This document shows, one piece after another, positions 1 through 12,668 of a DNA stretch of 43,204 bases. Location: assembly GCA_051453625.1 (NCBI GenBank), contig JBOZIK010000001.1, positions 211,798,990 through 211,842,193 on the forward strand, written 5' to 3'. Numbering within the stretch: the first letter of the stretch is position 1; every line of letters starts with the position of its first letter. A program made the translations under genes and the position numbers. Source of the stretch: Welwitschia mirabilis. Lineage: Eukaryota > Gnetophyta > Gnetopsida > Welwitschiales. Under the pieces are notes generated by a model, which was not told the DNA's origin, ran no database searches, and worked only from the letters and a program-made list of their open reading frames with translations.

Positions 1-8
1 GACTGAGA

Positions 9-12
<4 letters not shown>

Positions 13-63
<51 letters not shown>
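13..63. repeat. (GA)n microsatellite
   Basis: About 25 uninterrupted GA dinucleotides at the left edge, flanked by purine-rich sequence. This is a simple repeat; no gene is associated with it. Confidence 0.97.
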
Positions 64-68
<5 letters not shown>

Positions 69-976
69 GAAGAAATGCACTTGTATGAAACAAAAAGAAA
101 GTATTTCCTTTTATAAGAGAGGAAAGGATCTCTATATATAGGGGAAAAAAGACACATACCTCAATATCAAAATATCAAATGATTTAGCATTAATAAGTGG
201 GATGGGTAACAAGTGGCATTGAAGTACAAAAAAAGATCATATTTATGATCCATGCACCTAACTAAGATGAGTGATCTTCTTGCTTTAATTAGCAAGATTA
301 CTTATATACATCATTTCTTCATGCTAGATCCTTTTTAATGCTTCATAGGTTTATAAGTAAGTTTAATTCATCCAAGACATGCATCAAAAAAATAAATGCA
401 CAAATTTTAAAATTGTCATGTAACACAATGAGATAAATCCTTTAATTCCAATGAATAAAGTAATGAGTATTCTATTAATCAGGTGTCCTTACACATCTCA
501 AGAACATAAAAGTCATGGTAGAATAAATCTACTCATTTATCATTCTTGGTTCTAGATAAGAGTTCATATACTTGTTTAAATATTCATTTATTTCAAAATT
601 CATAAAATTTATTAATCATATAAGATAAGGAAGAGAATATTTATTCATAATATAGCATACCTATCACATTTAGCAAGAATCTAAATGACTAAATAAAATG
701 CAAAATATATTATTATGTTCTCTTGAAGTTTTTAATTTATATGATCTTAATTTCTTACATAATGTGATTACCTAGTCTTAAATATTTAGATAGATTTGAT
801 GATAAAAATCTTTTAACATAATTTTTATCATTTTCCTGGTAAACTATGAAATTTTCAACTAAAGTTAATTCAAAATAACATTTTATTTTGATAAGGAATT
901 CAAATAAAGATAATTAATCATTTGAATGAAAGATTAATATATTTAATACTCAAGTCAATAAGGTTCATAAAATATG
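64..976. other. AT-rich sequence without recognisable gene
   Basis: No reading frame of meaningful length and no transposon protein motif on either strand. I see nothing beyond short AT-rich low-complexity runs. Confidence 0.6.
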
Positions 977-1043
977 GGATATGACATCATTCCTGTACTC
1001 CTTACATTCTAAGCAAGTGCTTTACTATCTAAGCTACATTTCT
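977..1043 (-). pseudogene. tRNA-Ala-like pseudogene or tRNA-derived SINE head
   Basis: Read on the minus strand, this stretch resembles plant tRNA-Ala(AGC). The acceptor strand is followed by TA, then a perfect 4-bp D stem (GCTT/AAGC), then a 5-bp anticodon stem (CTTGC/GTAAG with one G-T pair) around a 7-nt loop. The loop reads TTAGAAT, so the anticodon would be AGA where tRNA-Ala has AGC. The variable region is recognisable, but the T arm is about 5 nt too short and does not pair properly, and the acceptor stem has two mismatches. It is therefore not functional. It could be a decayed tRNA gene or the tRNA-like head of a SINE; I cannot separate these by eye. Confidence 0.55.
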
Positions 1044-1438
1044 ATAGGATTTAAAAATCCTATGATAAGGCTATAAAAATAATGCAGTTAATATATATCG
1101 TATGACTAACTAATAAATCATCAAAATAAAACATAAACTATTTAAAATTTTTTAGCATGTAAAAATTAACATTCTGATCAAGTTATCTGATTAATTTAAC
1201 TTAATAAAAGATATTAAAATAATTGATTTATCATGAAATTATGTCTTCTGCTACTTTTTAATAATATCTCTAGACTTATCATCTTTACACAACATTTTCA
1301 GGACACTTATATCATTTAGAAATACATTAAAAAAGATGAACATTATTTAGCCTAAAACTTTGGCACCATTTTCTAGGTCACTATTGCCATCGGTCCTTTT
1401 AATTAAAACACCTTAATTATTACATTCTAGACTTATCA

Positions 1439-2481
1439 TGTAAAAATCAGCCAAATGCAGTTATGGACTTAATGAAATTTTACAATATAAATAACTAGCA
1501 TCTTAGATGATATGTGGTGGTTACAAGAATGACATGTAATAGCATTGAGTGAACTAACATGTGAAACACATGACATCATCATTTGTTAGTAGAACCATTA
1601 GCATTTAAAAGCTATGCATAGATCTGAAATAATAATTCTCACTTAATACAAGAAGATAAAAACCTTATCTAACACTACATGACATATTTTATAATTGCTT
1701 ATCTAACATCATAAGCCAAGTATTTACAATGATCCTCCATTTCATGATCACTTATAAAATGGCCTTAAGCCCTTAGTTATAATATCCTTTATTTCAGCAA
1801 AGTAGCAGAATACTTGAAGCATCAAGTTGATATGACCTTATAGGAACTTTCTTTGGGAGTGAGCTTATTTCAAGAATACCTTAAGGATTTCTTACTATCG
1901 TTCTTCTTTTACTAATGTAATGTATATTTTTAATTTAATATAAGTAGTTATTCTCTTATTATTTTAAGTTCCAAATAAATTTATATCTATAATGCTTAAG
2001 CAACAACTAGAGTATTAAGTTCTATTGTTTCTTAGATGAATTACATGGTTAGTTGATTTAAGTTTCTTTTATTTGATGGATTTTGAGTGCTTTAAGTACT
2101 TGCTTTATATTCTCATTTAAGGATTGTGAAGGATTAAGTGACTATTGGGTTTACCAATTCTTATATGCTGAATGAAATTATGTCACCATAACCTAAACTG
2201 TTACTTCTTAATAGTTTAAGTATGTTTCAAAAATTTGTAGGATATATTCGGATTAGAGAAGTGCTGAAGAGAAAATCATGTTAAACCTTGGAGCTTGTTT
2301 ATTTTTTTATCTTTCCAAACTAATTTTCAATGAGATTCTTTTTTTTGTTCTTTTCTGCTTTATTAAATTATAATCACAAGATAAACAAACTTGTGTAATT
2401 TTTATTAAGTTCAATATAATTATCTCTATGGAAGAATCATACTAGGTCCTCACCAAGTTTATTTGGTTTGATTTCACTACA
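1439..2481 (+). repeat. Athila-like LTR, copy 1
   Basis: This segment is similar along its length to 22133-23188, and both copies end about 13 bp before a tRNA-Asp-like PBS. Shared landmarks are AAATGCAG near the start, TATAAAA followed by GGCCTTAAGCCC in the middle, a GGGA(A)GTGAGCT block after it, and an AATGAAATTATG block further on. Both copies are just over 1 kb. The right end is supported by the PBS; the left end (TG at 1439) is a best guess, because some similarity continues slightly upstream. Confidence 0.7.
1753..1759 (+). promoter_or_regulatory. Putative LTR TATA box
   Basis: TATAAAA, followed within a few bases by GGCCTTAAGCCC. The same arrangement is found in the second LTR copy at 22461. 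The position in mid-LTR fits the U3/R boundary of an LTR promoter. Present activity is unlikely given the decay of the element. Confidence 0.5.
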
Positions 2482-2494
2482 CATGAATAGATTT

Positions 2495-2512
2495 TGGCAT
2501 CATTATAAGGGA
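2495..2512 (+). other. Decayed tRNA-Asp primer-binding site
   Basis: TGGCATCATTATAAGGGA closely matches the Athila/Tat consensus TGGCGCCGTTGCCGGGGA, complementary to the 3' end of tRNA-Asp. Most differences are C-to-T or G-to-A, as expected from loss of methylated cytosines. It lies just downstream of the LTR, where reverse transcription would be primed. The second copy at 23201 has the same kind of changes. Confidence 0.7.
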
Positions 2513-3699
2513 TAATGGCATGATAGCTTCTAAATAGGAGCACATTTTTATTTTCTTATAGGATTTTAGTTTAGTTTAATTTAGTTTTACATTTTCCTAG
2601 TAATTAGTAATAGTCCTCTCTAATAAACCTTGTACTATTTCATTTTCATTTTCATTTTTTTGGGTATATTTTCTTTTATTTTGCTATTTTTCTTTCTAGT
2701 GATAAGTACTTGTCCATTTTTAATGATACCTAAACTGATCTAATTTAGAGTTTTTTTTTTTTTTAGTTTTTCTTCTCTAACTAGATATATATTTCATATT
2801 ACAAATTTGTATTGTAGGTCTAGAAATGTTTTTATAAGTTGCAATTAAAGGAAAAAAATTAGATGTATAATTCACTTTTTTTGTGTACTTTCTTTTTATT
2901 TCCTGTAATTTTAATTTAGTAGTTTAAGTTTCTATTTACTATACTTAGTAATTTAGTTGTTATAATTTACTGAAAATGAAAAAAACATTTATGATTTTTT
3001 TCATAGGTTTTATTTAAGTTTTTTATTATTTCTATTTTCTATAAGATTTTTATATCACCTAGTTAGTTACTTAGATTATTTTGTGAAAATAATTTTAATT
3101 CAAATTAGTACCACTACTATTCCTAATTGGCACTGTCCACCCGTCTATGTGAAATCTTCTTAAATTTTCTCTGAACCTTATGTCAAATCTTAGAAAACTT
3201 TATATTACTTAGGTTCTATTTAAAAACTTTCTCAAAATTTGCCTAAACCTTACATGCCTTGGATTTGAGATGAATTAGATAGATTAATTAAAAACCCTCT
3301 AAAAAACATAGACTCTAATGCTAAAGAAAATAAAGAATAGAAAATTCCATTAAAAAACTAGCTCCATGGTGATACTCAAAGAGATTAGGACTCTTCACTT
3401 CAATAACTAAATCAAAATTCCCAATTTGCTTTCCAATATTATTTCAACATACCATGGTTAAATCAACAATTAATAGAATAACTCAATGCCTATTACCTTA
3501 GTCAATAAATAGCTAAAAACCAAATAATATAGCCAACAATCCTATTTAAGCAAACCCTTCATAACTACCTCTAACCTTAATGCTCACGAACCTCCTTCAT
3601 GTACAGTAAGACTATCTAAAGCTCAAAAATCTAGAATTTAAGCCATATACCATCTAATTATTACCTTGCTTAAATAGCTTAGGGTTAGAGAACCCTTAC
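2513..3699 (+). other. Athila-like 5' leader, non-coding
   Basis: AT-rich sequence between the PBS and the first recognisable gag motifs, with T-rich tracts around 2640-2770. It matches 23219-24240 in scattered blocks, for example GGATAATGGCATG just after the PBS. Long untranslated leaders are usual in Athila-group elements. No coding potential seen. Confidence 0.55.
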
Positions 3700-5217
3700 T
3701 TACACCTCAAGGAGTTTAAGTGTGTGTTATGAACTATACCATAATATCCCAATACTAATGTTATTCTCATTCTTTTTTCATTATCCTTAAAAGAATAGGC
3801 TAAATTATAGCTCTACACATTCAAACCATTATCCATTAGAATTTGATCCAATTTGAATAAGGCATTAATTTCAAAATTATTTCCAAATCATAAAACAAAT
3901 GCCTTAAGATGAGAAATAATGAATTTATCAACAAAAGGATCATATGACTTTTTCCTAAGCTATATAGAGATTTAAGTATTTACTACAAAAGTTCCCATAA
4001 CATGAATTTAAGCTAAGAAAAGAAATTATATTCTTTTATAATGGCTTATATAAAAACAATAGATAGTTCATAGAAATGATAAGTAGGAGTACTTTCATTA
4101 GTATATCATAGATGAAGTTTGAGACTACCTTGAAACTATAGTTGAGAGCTCTAAAAATTAGAAGAAGCCAAATGAACCATCTATATTTTATCATTCTATT
4201 AGATCAACAAGTGTGTTTTAGGTACATGATAATTTCAGTGTTAATAATAAGATATATGAATTAATAAAAAGAATAGAATAATTATTTAACTCACTTATAC
4301 CTTTACCTCATAAACCTGAATACCTACTCTACCACATAGACATACAAGGGATAGCTAAGTATCCTTTCATCCCATTATTTTAAAAGATAGAAATAAATAA
4401 ATTAATATGATATAACCTTGATGGAAAAATAAAAGGAATAACCCCTATTCCATTACTTACAACTATATGTGGAGGAATCATCCTAATTCTTCATTGAAAC
4501 AAAATAACTTGTATAGTTAAAATTACAACAACAAACCAAGAAATAATTTTCCTTTATTATCCTCTCATCCCTTTTTGTTAAACTACCAAAACCATTTTTA
4601 TCTACCCTATTGGAGGAGTAATTAATAAAATTTTTAAACACTAAAGTACATATTAACTGTGATCAAATCTAAACTAATCACGAACATGAAAAAAACTGCT
4701 AAACAACATTTATCTATTCTAAGAAACCTTGAAAAACCATATAAACTAATATCCAAATGATTTAATAGATTCTCTCTTCTCTAAATCAAAGAAAACTTGG
4801 AAAAATTCCCATGATCTCATAGCCAAATCTTAAGTGTGTTAGACTCACATAAGGATTAGAGCCTATACACATCAAAGAACTAAAGCCATTTATCTTAGGA
4901 GTAGACAAGAATTGAAAAGTTAACTTGAGTAAAATATGATGAATGAAAAACCAATCTTCATATGAGATAAAGAAAAATATGAAGCAAGAGAGGAGTCCTT
5001 GCCAATTTATAAAGATCCTTTACCTTCCCCCCAACAACTTAAAAAGGATAACATCATGAAAAAAACAATAGAAGGTTTAGAAATCTTTATAGAAGTAAAG
5101 ATAAATACCCTTTTATTAAAAGCCATTAAGCAAGTTCCTTCCTACGTAAAGTTCCTCAAGGACATGTGCCTGATGAAAAGATGCATAAACATAAAAAGTA
5201 AAACCTTTTTATCATAG
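3700..5217 (+). pseudogene. Athila-like gag pseudogene
   Basis: Decayed structural polyprotein (capsid/nucleocapsid) of the element. Visible motifs in order: an FFYNGL-type capsid motif near 4030-4050; a decayed repeat-linker stretch with NHPN near 4470-4485; and the conserved gag C-terminus at 4999-5217, which is open for 72 codons. That part has PLPSPQQL, a VKINTLLLKAIKQVPSYVKF stretch and then KDM, matching the INIPLxxAIxQxPSYxKFLKD signature that precedes the Athila protease. The upstream part is broken by many stops and frameshifts. The frame ends just before the foreign insertion at 5230, and the matching protease resumes at about 15313. Confidence 0.75.
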
Positions 5218-5224
5218 TAGATTA

Positions 5225-5229
5225 GTGCA
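5225..5229. repeat. Target-site duplication, left copy (right copy 15292-15296)
   Basis: GTGCA directly precedes the giant-LTR element and GTGTG directly follows it. The two differences are transitions. Five-bp duplications are normal for LTR-retrotransposon integration. The position is supported independently because the Athila coding sequence resumes immediately after the right copy. Confidence 0.65.
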
Positions 5230-6909
5230 TGTCATGATTTAGTTTTTTTGGGTGGATTTAAATGCATAATTTTTTAAATAATAATTAACTTTATTACATT
5301 ATGACTCATTAGTTTACATGATAAGATTAAATATTACAATGAAATGCTTAGGTTATGGCTGAGAAACTTACCTCTCAGTTACCCATAGGATTCATGTTAA
5401 GTGAGGTATGTGATGATAGCTCATCTAACTAATGTCATAACTAATCTTTATGTTAATTAAAAATCTTAATTGAGGGTACATAAAAGAAGTGTGTAGGTTA
5501 TGATTGAGTGGTTGGTTGTATCAAAAGCTAAGTAAACACACCTACATAATCTACACCTGGAGGACTTCAAAATAGACATAGCTTTATCTTAGACTTCATT
5601 CTAATCTCCAGCAATAAGCATGAGCATACGATAGATCAAAGTGGTTCATATCAGTGGTATGTGACAATTATATGCATGAAAGAATGCAAAGGATAATGCA
5701 AAAACTTAATATTCCAACCATCATCAACAGATATCACACACAACTATATGTACATATACATAGTAGCTATATGTAAAAGTATAAGAGATAGTCAACCAAG
5801 AACTTTTGACATTAAAAACCTAATCCTATTAAGGAATTCTAATGCATGAATTATGATAATACACATGTATATGAATATAATTTAGATATATGAGTACTTG
5901 ATTTGGCCAATATCATCCATTAGTAATCTTTCATCACCAAGATATATGAGTACCCAACTTGGCTAAAATCATCCATTAGTCATCCTCCATCACCAAGCAT
6001 AAGAAACCCGTCATATCTCACTATAACATCTTAGTAAGAGCCAATGAGAGGGAAATATCATAGTATAATCTCATTACAGTAAACTCATACAAAAATATGA
6101 TTAACACACATACATGCATACATACACATACATGACATTTCAGTAGGATACCTATTACCTACTTATTTTATAACATAACATAACAAATCTAATAATAAAT
6201 ATATATATATATATATAAAATGTATAAAATACCAAGAAGAATAGCCCATATGCCATTGATTAAGTTACTAGTCTCAATAAAATTAGCTTAATAGAAGTCA
6301 AGGATAAAGGTCACTAATTAAATGCCTAATTATTTCAATAAGCATCATAGAATATTCACTATTATTATTTCATTTTATGTGTAAGATAACAATTAACTAG
6401 TTGGAATATTTAACTCATATGCATGAATATGTAAAAAATTATATTTAAGGATACATATCTGGAAAGCGATAAGAATACCAAAAGCAACCATGATCATTAG
6501 AGACTATGCTTAAACTTGCATCATTTTATAACTATACTCTGCATGCTATAACTGTATTAAATCATATTAGAAGCAACATGATTATTAATCAATACATCCA
6601 ACAACATCATATAGTTATCTAAATTATTTACTTAGTAACTAAGAGCAAAAAAGCATTCTATTAGAGCATATGTACTAATATTATTAAGCTTAATTAATAC
6701 TCTTCCAGATATTCCATGATGTTATGTAATCGAAGGAGAATAAAGATGAGAATAACTTCTTAATGTGTTTAGCAATTAAACATGTCTATCTCTTTATAAT
6801 ACATACATAATATTATGCATATGACATAACTTAATGTAATATAATATTATAAATATAATATAAGCTCTATATAATATAATATACATGTAATATTTTCAAT
6901 ATGAGATAA

Positions 6910-7009
6910 NNNNNNNNNNNNNNNNNNNNNNNNNNNNNNNNNNNNNNNNNNNNNNNNNNNNNNNNNNNNNNNNNNNNNNNNNNNNNNNNNNNNNNNNNNN
7001 NNNNNNNNN
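6910..7009. other. Assembly gap (100 N)
   Basis: Run of exactly 100 N, a common placeholder for an unknown distance. The flanks repeat each other, so the local structure may be misassembled. Confidence 0.99.
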
Positions 7010-7555
7010 AATAGATTTAATGATCCATACCTGGAACATGTTAAGAATATTAGAAGCAACCATGATCATTGAAGATTGTGCTTAAACCTACATCATTTTA
7101 TAACTACACTATGCATACTTTAATTGCATTAAATCATACTAAAAACAACATGATTATCAGTCAATGTATCTAACAACATCTAACATTCCTTATAAATTAA
7201 TTACTAAGTGTAAGAAAGGATTTTGTTAAAATAATTATAATAACAACATCATCTAAGAAACCAATAAGAGTCTTTAATCTTATTCGAACACTTTATTTTC
7301 ATAAAAATCATTGTATTATGAAAAGTGATACAAAATAAGTATTCCTTCTATAAAAATTAAAGATAAAATGGTTGTAACGAAATGTTTGCGTAAACTTTGG
7401 TAATAAAAGGGCGTCATTTTCTTTTCTATAATATTTATTTTTCTAATAATAAAACAAAGTTAACCTTTAAGAGTTCTAATTCCTCTTATTATCATTTTAT
7501 CTATCATACTTATTTCTTCATATATCTATTCCTAACATTAACCTACTTTTAGGAA

Positions 7556-7990
7556 TAAAACATGTTTCTCATTTATAATATATACATGTAATACTATACA
7601 TATAAGATAGCATAATATGAGATAACATAATATTATGCATATAATATGATATAATACATGATATATTTATATATTTATTTATTATATTATGCATATGAGA
7701 TAACATAATATAATGTTTATGTAATATAACACAATATAAACGAAATGTATTATAAAATAATATAATTATGATATAATACTGTAATAATATGTAACATTAT
7801 GCATAAGAAATAATAGAACATAACATAACATAATATAATGTTATTTTTTTAAAATAATATAATATAATATGATGTAATTTAATATTATAAATATGTATTA
7901 TGTAATATACAATGTAGTATAATGATATAATAAAGATATAGAACAATATAATATAATATATATAACATTATATTATGCATGTAATGTAAT
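7556..7990. repeat. AT-rich ATAAT/ATGCATATGAGATAAC minisatellite-like tract, LTR A
   Basis: Irregular repetition of ATAAT-type pentamers and of a longer unit containing GCATATGAGATAACATAATA. The same tract occupies the same relative position in the other LTR (12886-13410). Open frames across it are low-complexity artefacts. Confidence 0.75.
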
Positions 7991-9284
7991 GTATTGTAAT
8001 ATAATGTATATGCATATGTATTATGTAATACAATTCATATCTTTTGTATTTATCTTGATTGTTTATTCATCTTCTCTTATTTTTTCATTTCTAGTTTTTG
8101 TTCTTGTTTTAACTTTAAATATTCAACTATGTGAAATTGATTTTGATGGATTTAGAGCTTATGCATGGCTTTGCCTAAATCAGGCAAGCTTGAGAAAATG
8201 TATACCTCTATTTACTAATGTTTGTTGTATTTCATAGAATCTCTTTTAAGTTCTAATTTTCCTTTAAAAGTTGGAATTTTCTATAACTAAATCAATGAAA
8301 ACCTCTTAAAGAACTTAAAGTTTTAGTTATGTTGGAGGACCCTAGTTAAGAAACTATTCCTAGAAGGCCTTAATACAAAATTCCTTTTCTTCTAAATCTT
8401 CTTAAAGATAGTTTTATTTTATTCTTCATTTCTTCAAATAGGGATACAATGAACTATTATTTAATCAAATCTCTTTTAGTAATTTCTCAAAGATAGCTCC
8501 TGTAATATGTCCTTTGGGATATGCAAAAAAAATAAAAATAGAGAGAAAAAAATTCACAAACTAGAATATTTTAAGATTGTTTTTAAAATGACAATAAGAA
8601 AATTGATAAAAGTGATTATTTTTAACTATTAACATAATGTATTTTAATCTTATTCTATTATATTATGGAAATTAAATGTCCTAAAGAATATAATGCCTAT
8701 AAAGTTCAAGAAGCTATAAAGGAAGCATTTAGAAAGAATATAGTTTAAAAATAATTTTAAACTAAGTAATAAAAAGTACTAACCTCCCTATGCTTCTTAA
8801 TAAATTAAATAGATTGAGCAAGAACAGTAGCATGTCTTTTCCAATTACTTTTGATCTCATCATATATTTTCCAATCACGTGTAATGATATCATTAGCTAT
8901 TAAAATTTTGTAACTCATTTCAATTGATTTTATGGGAGATGAGAAGCTTCTTAATCCATATGCTATGAGTAAAATCTCCTTTCTATTTCATGTATCTTAG
9001 TACCATTTTCCTTCATTTCTCTGGTTTAGTTTCTATATTTATTTTATTCCAAATACTTCACAAAAATCCACAAAAGTTCAATATTTTTCTTAAAACCAAA
9101 TACAATTCTTAATATCTCTAAATTAGCTTGGGCTTTGTAAAAATTTTCTTCTGAATCATCTAATGATGTGTGAATCAAAACCACTATAATCCTTTTGATT
9201 GATCATTTTTTTAAAGAAGAATCTTGAAATAAATACATTTTTAATCTATTGGAACTTATTTATGCAAAAATAAGCTATTTGACA

Positions 9285-9423
9285 GATTGAAAGACAAAGA
9301 ACAAAAATGATATTTGGCAGCATCTCTTCATTTTTTGAATGCAACAGAGGCTCTGATCACATCATGAGTAGGAATAAGATGTTGTAGTATCCTTCCTATA
9401 ATTTTAATAGGAAGCTTACCCAT
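9285..9423 (-). pseudogene. Captured F-box domain fragment, LTR copy A
   Basis: The minus strand encodes about 46 residues that read like an F-box: KLPIKIIGRILQHL, then HDVIRASVAFKK, a stop, RDAAKYHF and LSFN. This fits the F-box pattern LPxEIIxRIL..L...DxxRxxxxxKxWR; F-box proteins bind Skp1 in SCF ubiquitin ligases. The expected Trp codon is TGA. The fragment is in the sense of the host element and lies close to the LTR's 5' end. A further stretch downstream (LDDSEENFYKAQANLEILR) is also conserved between the two LTRs in another frame, so more of the source gene may be present. Plant F-box proteins with leucine-rich repeats are the likely source; I cannot name the gene. Confidence 0.65.
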
Positions 9424-9806
9424 TGATGATCAAATCCATTTTTGTATTAGTAATCCAAACTTTACAATTTAAATAATAGTCAAAATATAGCAGAGTTAAT
9501 GCAAAGATAAAACCAAAAGAGGAACCCTTCCGTGAAAATAAAAATTTGCTTTGTTAATCTGTTCCTTTTGGCCTAACATTTGCTACATGAGATCTAAAAA
9601 ACCAACTCTTCTAAGAAAAACCATAATGTTCATCTGTCAAAAGGTTATTACCCTAAAAGCTTCTGCATTCCCTCTCAAGCGAGCCAAAGCAACTACAATG
9701 AAGTTGTTCCTATACCACAGTAAATCTAAAAAGGTAGCATGATGAAATCTTACATGCATGATAGTGCCCTCCAATGGTCCATACTCTAAAGTATTGTGAT
9801 ATTACA

Positions 9807-9820
9807 TTCTTCTCCCCTTA
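9807..9820 (-). other. Polypurine tract
   Basis: On the minus strand this reads TAAGGGGAGAAGAA, followed directly by the LTR start TGTAATATCAC. This is the expected position and composition for the plus-strand priming site of an LTR retrotransposon. Confidence 0.75.
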
Positions 9821-9896
9821 AGAAGTTTCAATCCCTAAAAAATACTTAAGCTATTCATGACTCTCTCAATAACCATTATTAAATTGATTAAGTAAT

Positions 9897-9921
9897 GGAT
9901 CCAAACCTAGCTCTGATTCCA
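9897..9921 (-). other. Extended tRNA-iMet primer-binding site
   Basis: The minus strand starts TGGAATCAGAGC, 11 of 12 bases of the usual plant tRNA-iMet PBS, three bases beyond the LTR end. The match to the tRNA 3' region continues into the T arm: the plus strand over 25 bases differs from the initiator tRNA 3' end at three positions. Such a long match is more than the usual 12-18 bases. Confidence 0.85.
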
Positions 9922-11783
9922 AGATGTCACAACCCACTTTTTTAGGGTTGGAATTAAATGCACAATTTTTTTAAATAATAATTAACTTGATTACATTATA
10001 GTGAATCAATTTACATGATAATATTAAACATTATAGTGGAATAATCAGGTTATGACTAAAATACTTACCTCTCAGTTACCCATAGGATTTACATTAAATG
10101 AGCTATGTGATGATAGTTTACCTAACTAATTTCATAATTAATCTTTAAGTTAATTATACATATTAATTAAGAGTACATAAAATAAGTATATAGGTTGTCA
10201 TTGAGTGGTTGGTTGCACCAATAACTAAGCAACCACACCTATGTGATCCTTACCTAGAGGATCTTAACCATATTTAGTTGTATCTTGGACCTTATTCTAA
10301 TCTCCACTAATACACATGAGCATAATATAGATCAAAATGATCCATATTAGTGGCATGTGATAATTATAAACATGAAAGAATGCAAAGGATAATGCAAAAA
10401 CTCAATATTCCAATCAACATTAATAGATATCACACACAAATATATATACATATGCGTAGTATCTATATGTAAAAGATAGGAGACAACTGGTTAAAAACTC
10501 TTAAGTTTAAACATATAATCCTATTAAGCAATTATAATGCATGAATGATGGTAATACACATGTATATTAATATAAATCAGAGATATGAGTACCTGAGAAT
10601 ATATATATATAAGTATAGAGTGAACCCCTTGTCTACTTGGCCAAAATCATCCATCCTACATCACCAAGCATAAGAGACCCCTCATATCTCACTATAACAT
10701 CTTGGTGAGAGCTAATAGGAGGAAAATATCATAATAGAATCTTATTATAGTAAACTCATGCAAAAATATAATTAACACACACACACACATGCATACACAC
10801 ATACATGCCATTTTCATAGGGTACATCTTAGCTGGTCATTTTATAACATAACATAATAAATCTAGTAATATATAAATATAAAATTCTAAAGATATTAGCA
10901 CATATGCCCTTGATTAAGTTACTAATCCCAATAAACTTAGCTTAATAGAAGTTTAAGGATAAAGGTCACTAATTAAATGCCTAATTATTTCAATGAGCAT
11001 CATAGAATAGTTATTAGTGTTATATCATTTTATGCATAAGATAACAAGTAACTACTTGAAATATTTTGAGATGATTTTCTTAAGTATCGCAGATGTTTAT
11101 TAATTAATAAGTTGGCTCACAAACTAAATCATAAGAAATAAGAAAAACTAAACTTTTCACTTACTTGAAACTTAGTCAGTCGATCGTCCAAGTCATCATC
11201 CAAATAACAGAGGGGACAACATGCTTAAAAAAGATTTTTGAAATTATGAACTTGTGATAGAATTTTTATTTTTATAGATAATCAGTAAATGTAATAAAAT
11301 AACCCTCCACTAAATTAAATAGTAATGATATTAAAAAACATTTTCCAAGTAAAATTAACCCTCATCATAACATGTAAAAAAGACAGTCACAAAAAAATCA
11401 GGTACAAATTAGTATAAATAAGAAAATACATTTAACAATATGCACTTAGAAACCATTAAGAATACTAGAAGTAACCATGATCATTGGAAATTATGGTTAA
11501 ACTTGCATCATTTTATAACTATACCATGCATACTATAACTGCATTAAATCATACTAAAAGCAACATGATTATTAGTAAATATTTCTAACAACATCTAACA
11601 TTTATTATGAATTAATTACTAAGTAACTAACTATAAGTAAGCATTTTGCTAAAATAATTATAATAACAACATCATCTAAGAAGTCAAAAAATGAGTCTTT
11701 AATATTATCTAAATACTTTATTTTGATAAATGTTACTTTAATATTAAGAGTGATACAAAATAATAATTCTTTTTATATAACTT

Positions 11784-12668
11784 TTTTATGGCAAAGAAAT
11801 TAGGGATTCTATTACCATTAAACTTTAAGGCACATACTCTTTACAATAATCAGATGATTAGGGGGAGGAGGTTTGACGGAGCCTTTCCTATCCTTGTCCT
11901 TCACCTTACAAAGAAGGACATTTAGCATATTTAATGTGAACTATTCTAGAAATGTCTTTGATATAGTAGTTACAGTGATAAAGGGCCCTCTTTTCATTAT
12001 TTTGTCATGATGTTCTAGTCTCTAGGTTATCTCCACTTGATGTAATTCTACATCATTTTGAACGCTGATACTCATCTTCTATATAAATTGGAGGAACCCT
12101 AGAGTATTCCATAACCACTTAAAGTAATGATGCCAAAGCTTTCACTTCTTGATAACATATAGATTTATAATTTCACTTAGCAAATTGTCTTGAGAAGGTG
12201 TGGGCATCCCCCAATGCACTAAGCTACTTCTTATGGGATACTAATGATGGCTCAAAAAAGATCAAATAGCACTTCATCTTAATGAACTATACAAATTAAC
12301 AACCTACTATTATGAGGTTGCAAGATTATTGTCTGTACTTGCCTCCCCTAATTGATTCCTAGAGAAGACGCAGAGGTTAACTACGTTTCCACTTGGGATT
12401 GCTATTATAGAACAGGGATTAAGAGCAGAAAAGAAGGGACACTGAAGACTAGGAAGACTATTTAAACTCAAGATAAATGTGAGTATACTAATACCAAAAC
12501 TTGTTAGAAGGGGTATTTTTAATAAATTTAATCCCTGCAAAAGTAATCTGGAGATTGTGCTTAATCTGTTATGAGCAGAAGTGCACAATGGGCTGGGAAT
12601 TTCTGAAGGTAGTATCATTCTTCTGTTTCCAAATTTTAGAGACTATGGATGTGAAGGATGCCCTTGTC
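11784..12668. mobile_element. 885-bp insertion of unknown type inside LTR B
   Basis: Absent from LTR A, whose sequence runs straight through the site near 7347. It is flanked by 13-bp direct repeats matching at 12 positions (TTTTATATAACTT at 11771, TTTTATAAAACTT at 12669), like a target-site duplication. The body is visibly richer in G and C than its surroundings. It has a 102-codon open frame on the minus strand (12310-12618) and coding-looking stretches further down that strand, none recognised. No terminal inverted repeats seen. A short T run at the left could be a decayed poly(A) tail of a minus-strand retroposon. A LINE fragment, processed pseudogene or Mutator-type insertion are all possible. 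Confidence 0.5.

Larger units (their letters stand above)
5230..9806 (-). repeat. Giant LTR, copy A (3' LTR of the minus-strand element)
   Basis: This segment is alignable end to end with 9925-15291. Matching blocks pair up in order: 5232 with 9926, 5480 with 10170, 6240 with 10890, 7036 with 11448, 7556 with 12880, 8050 with 13426, 8940 with 14350, 9330 with 14745 and 9770 with 15255. It contains a 100-bp assembly gap at 6910-7009. The GCAACCATGATCATT block occurs twice here (6483 and 7056) but once in copy B, so there is either a local duplication or an assembly error at the gap. A captured F-box fragment lies near its minus-strand 5' end. Confidence 0.85.

Noticed and set aside
6847-7059. 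70-codon minus-strand open frame across the N gap
   Set aside because: Most of its length is translated N; not evidence for a gene.
7989-8237. 82-codon plus-strand open frame
   Set aside because: Lies in the giant LTR; the homologous stretch in the other LTR (13424-13620) is not open in the same way, so no coding constraint is evident.
9551-9742. 63-codon plus-strand open frame, partly conserved at 15050-15240
   Set aside because: The conservation is explained by the two copies being LTRs of one element; stops in the second copy.
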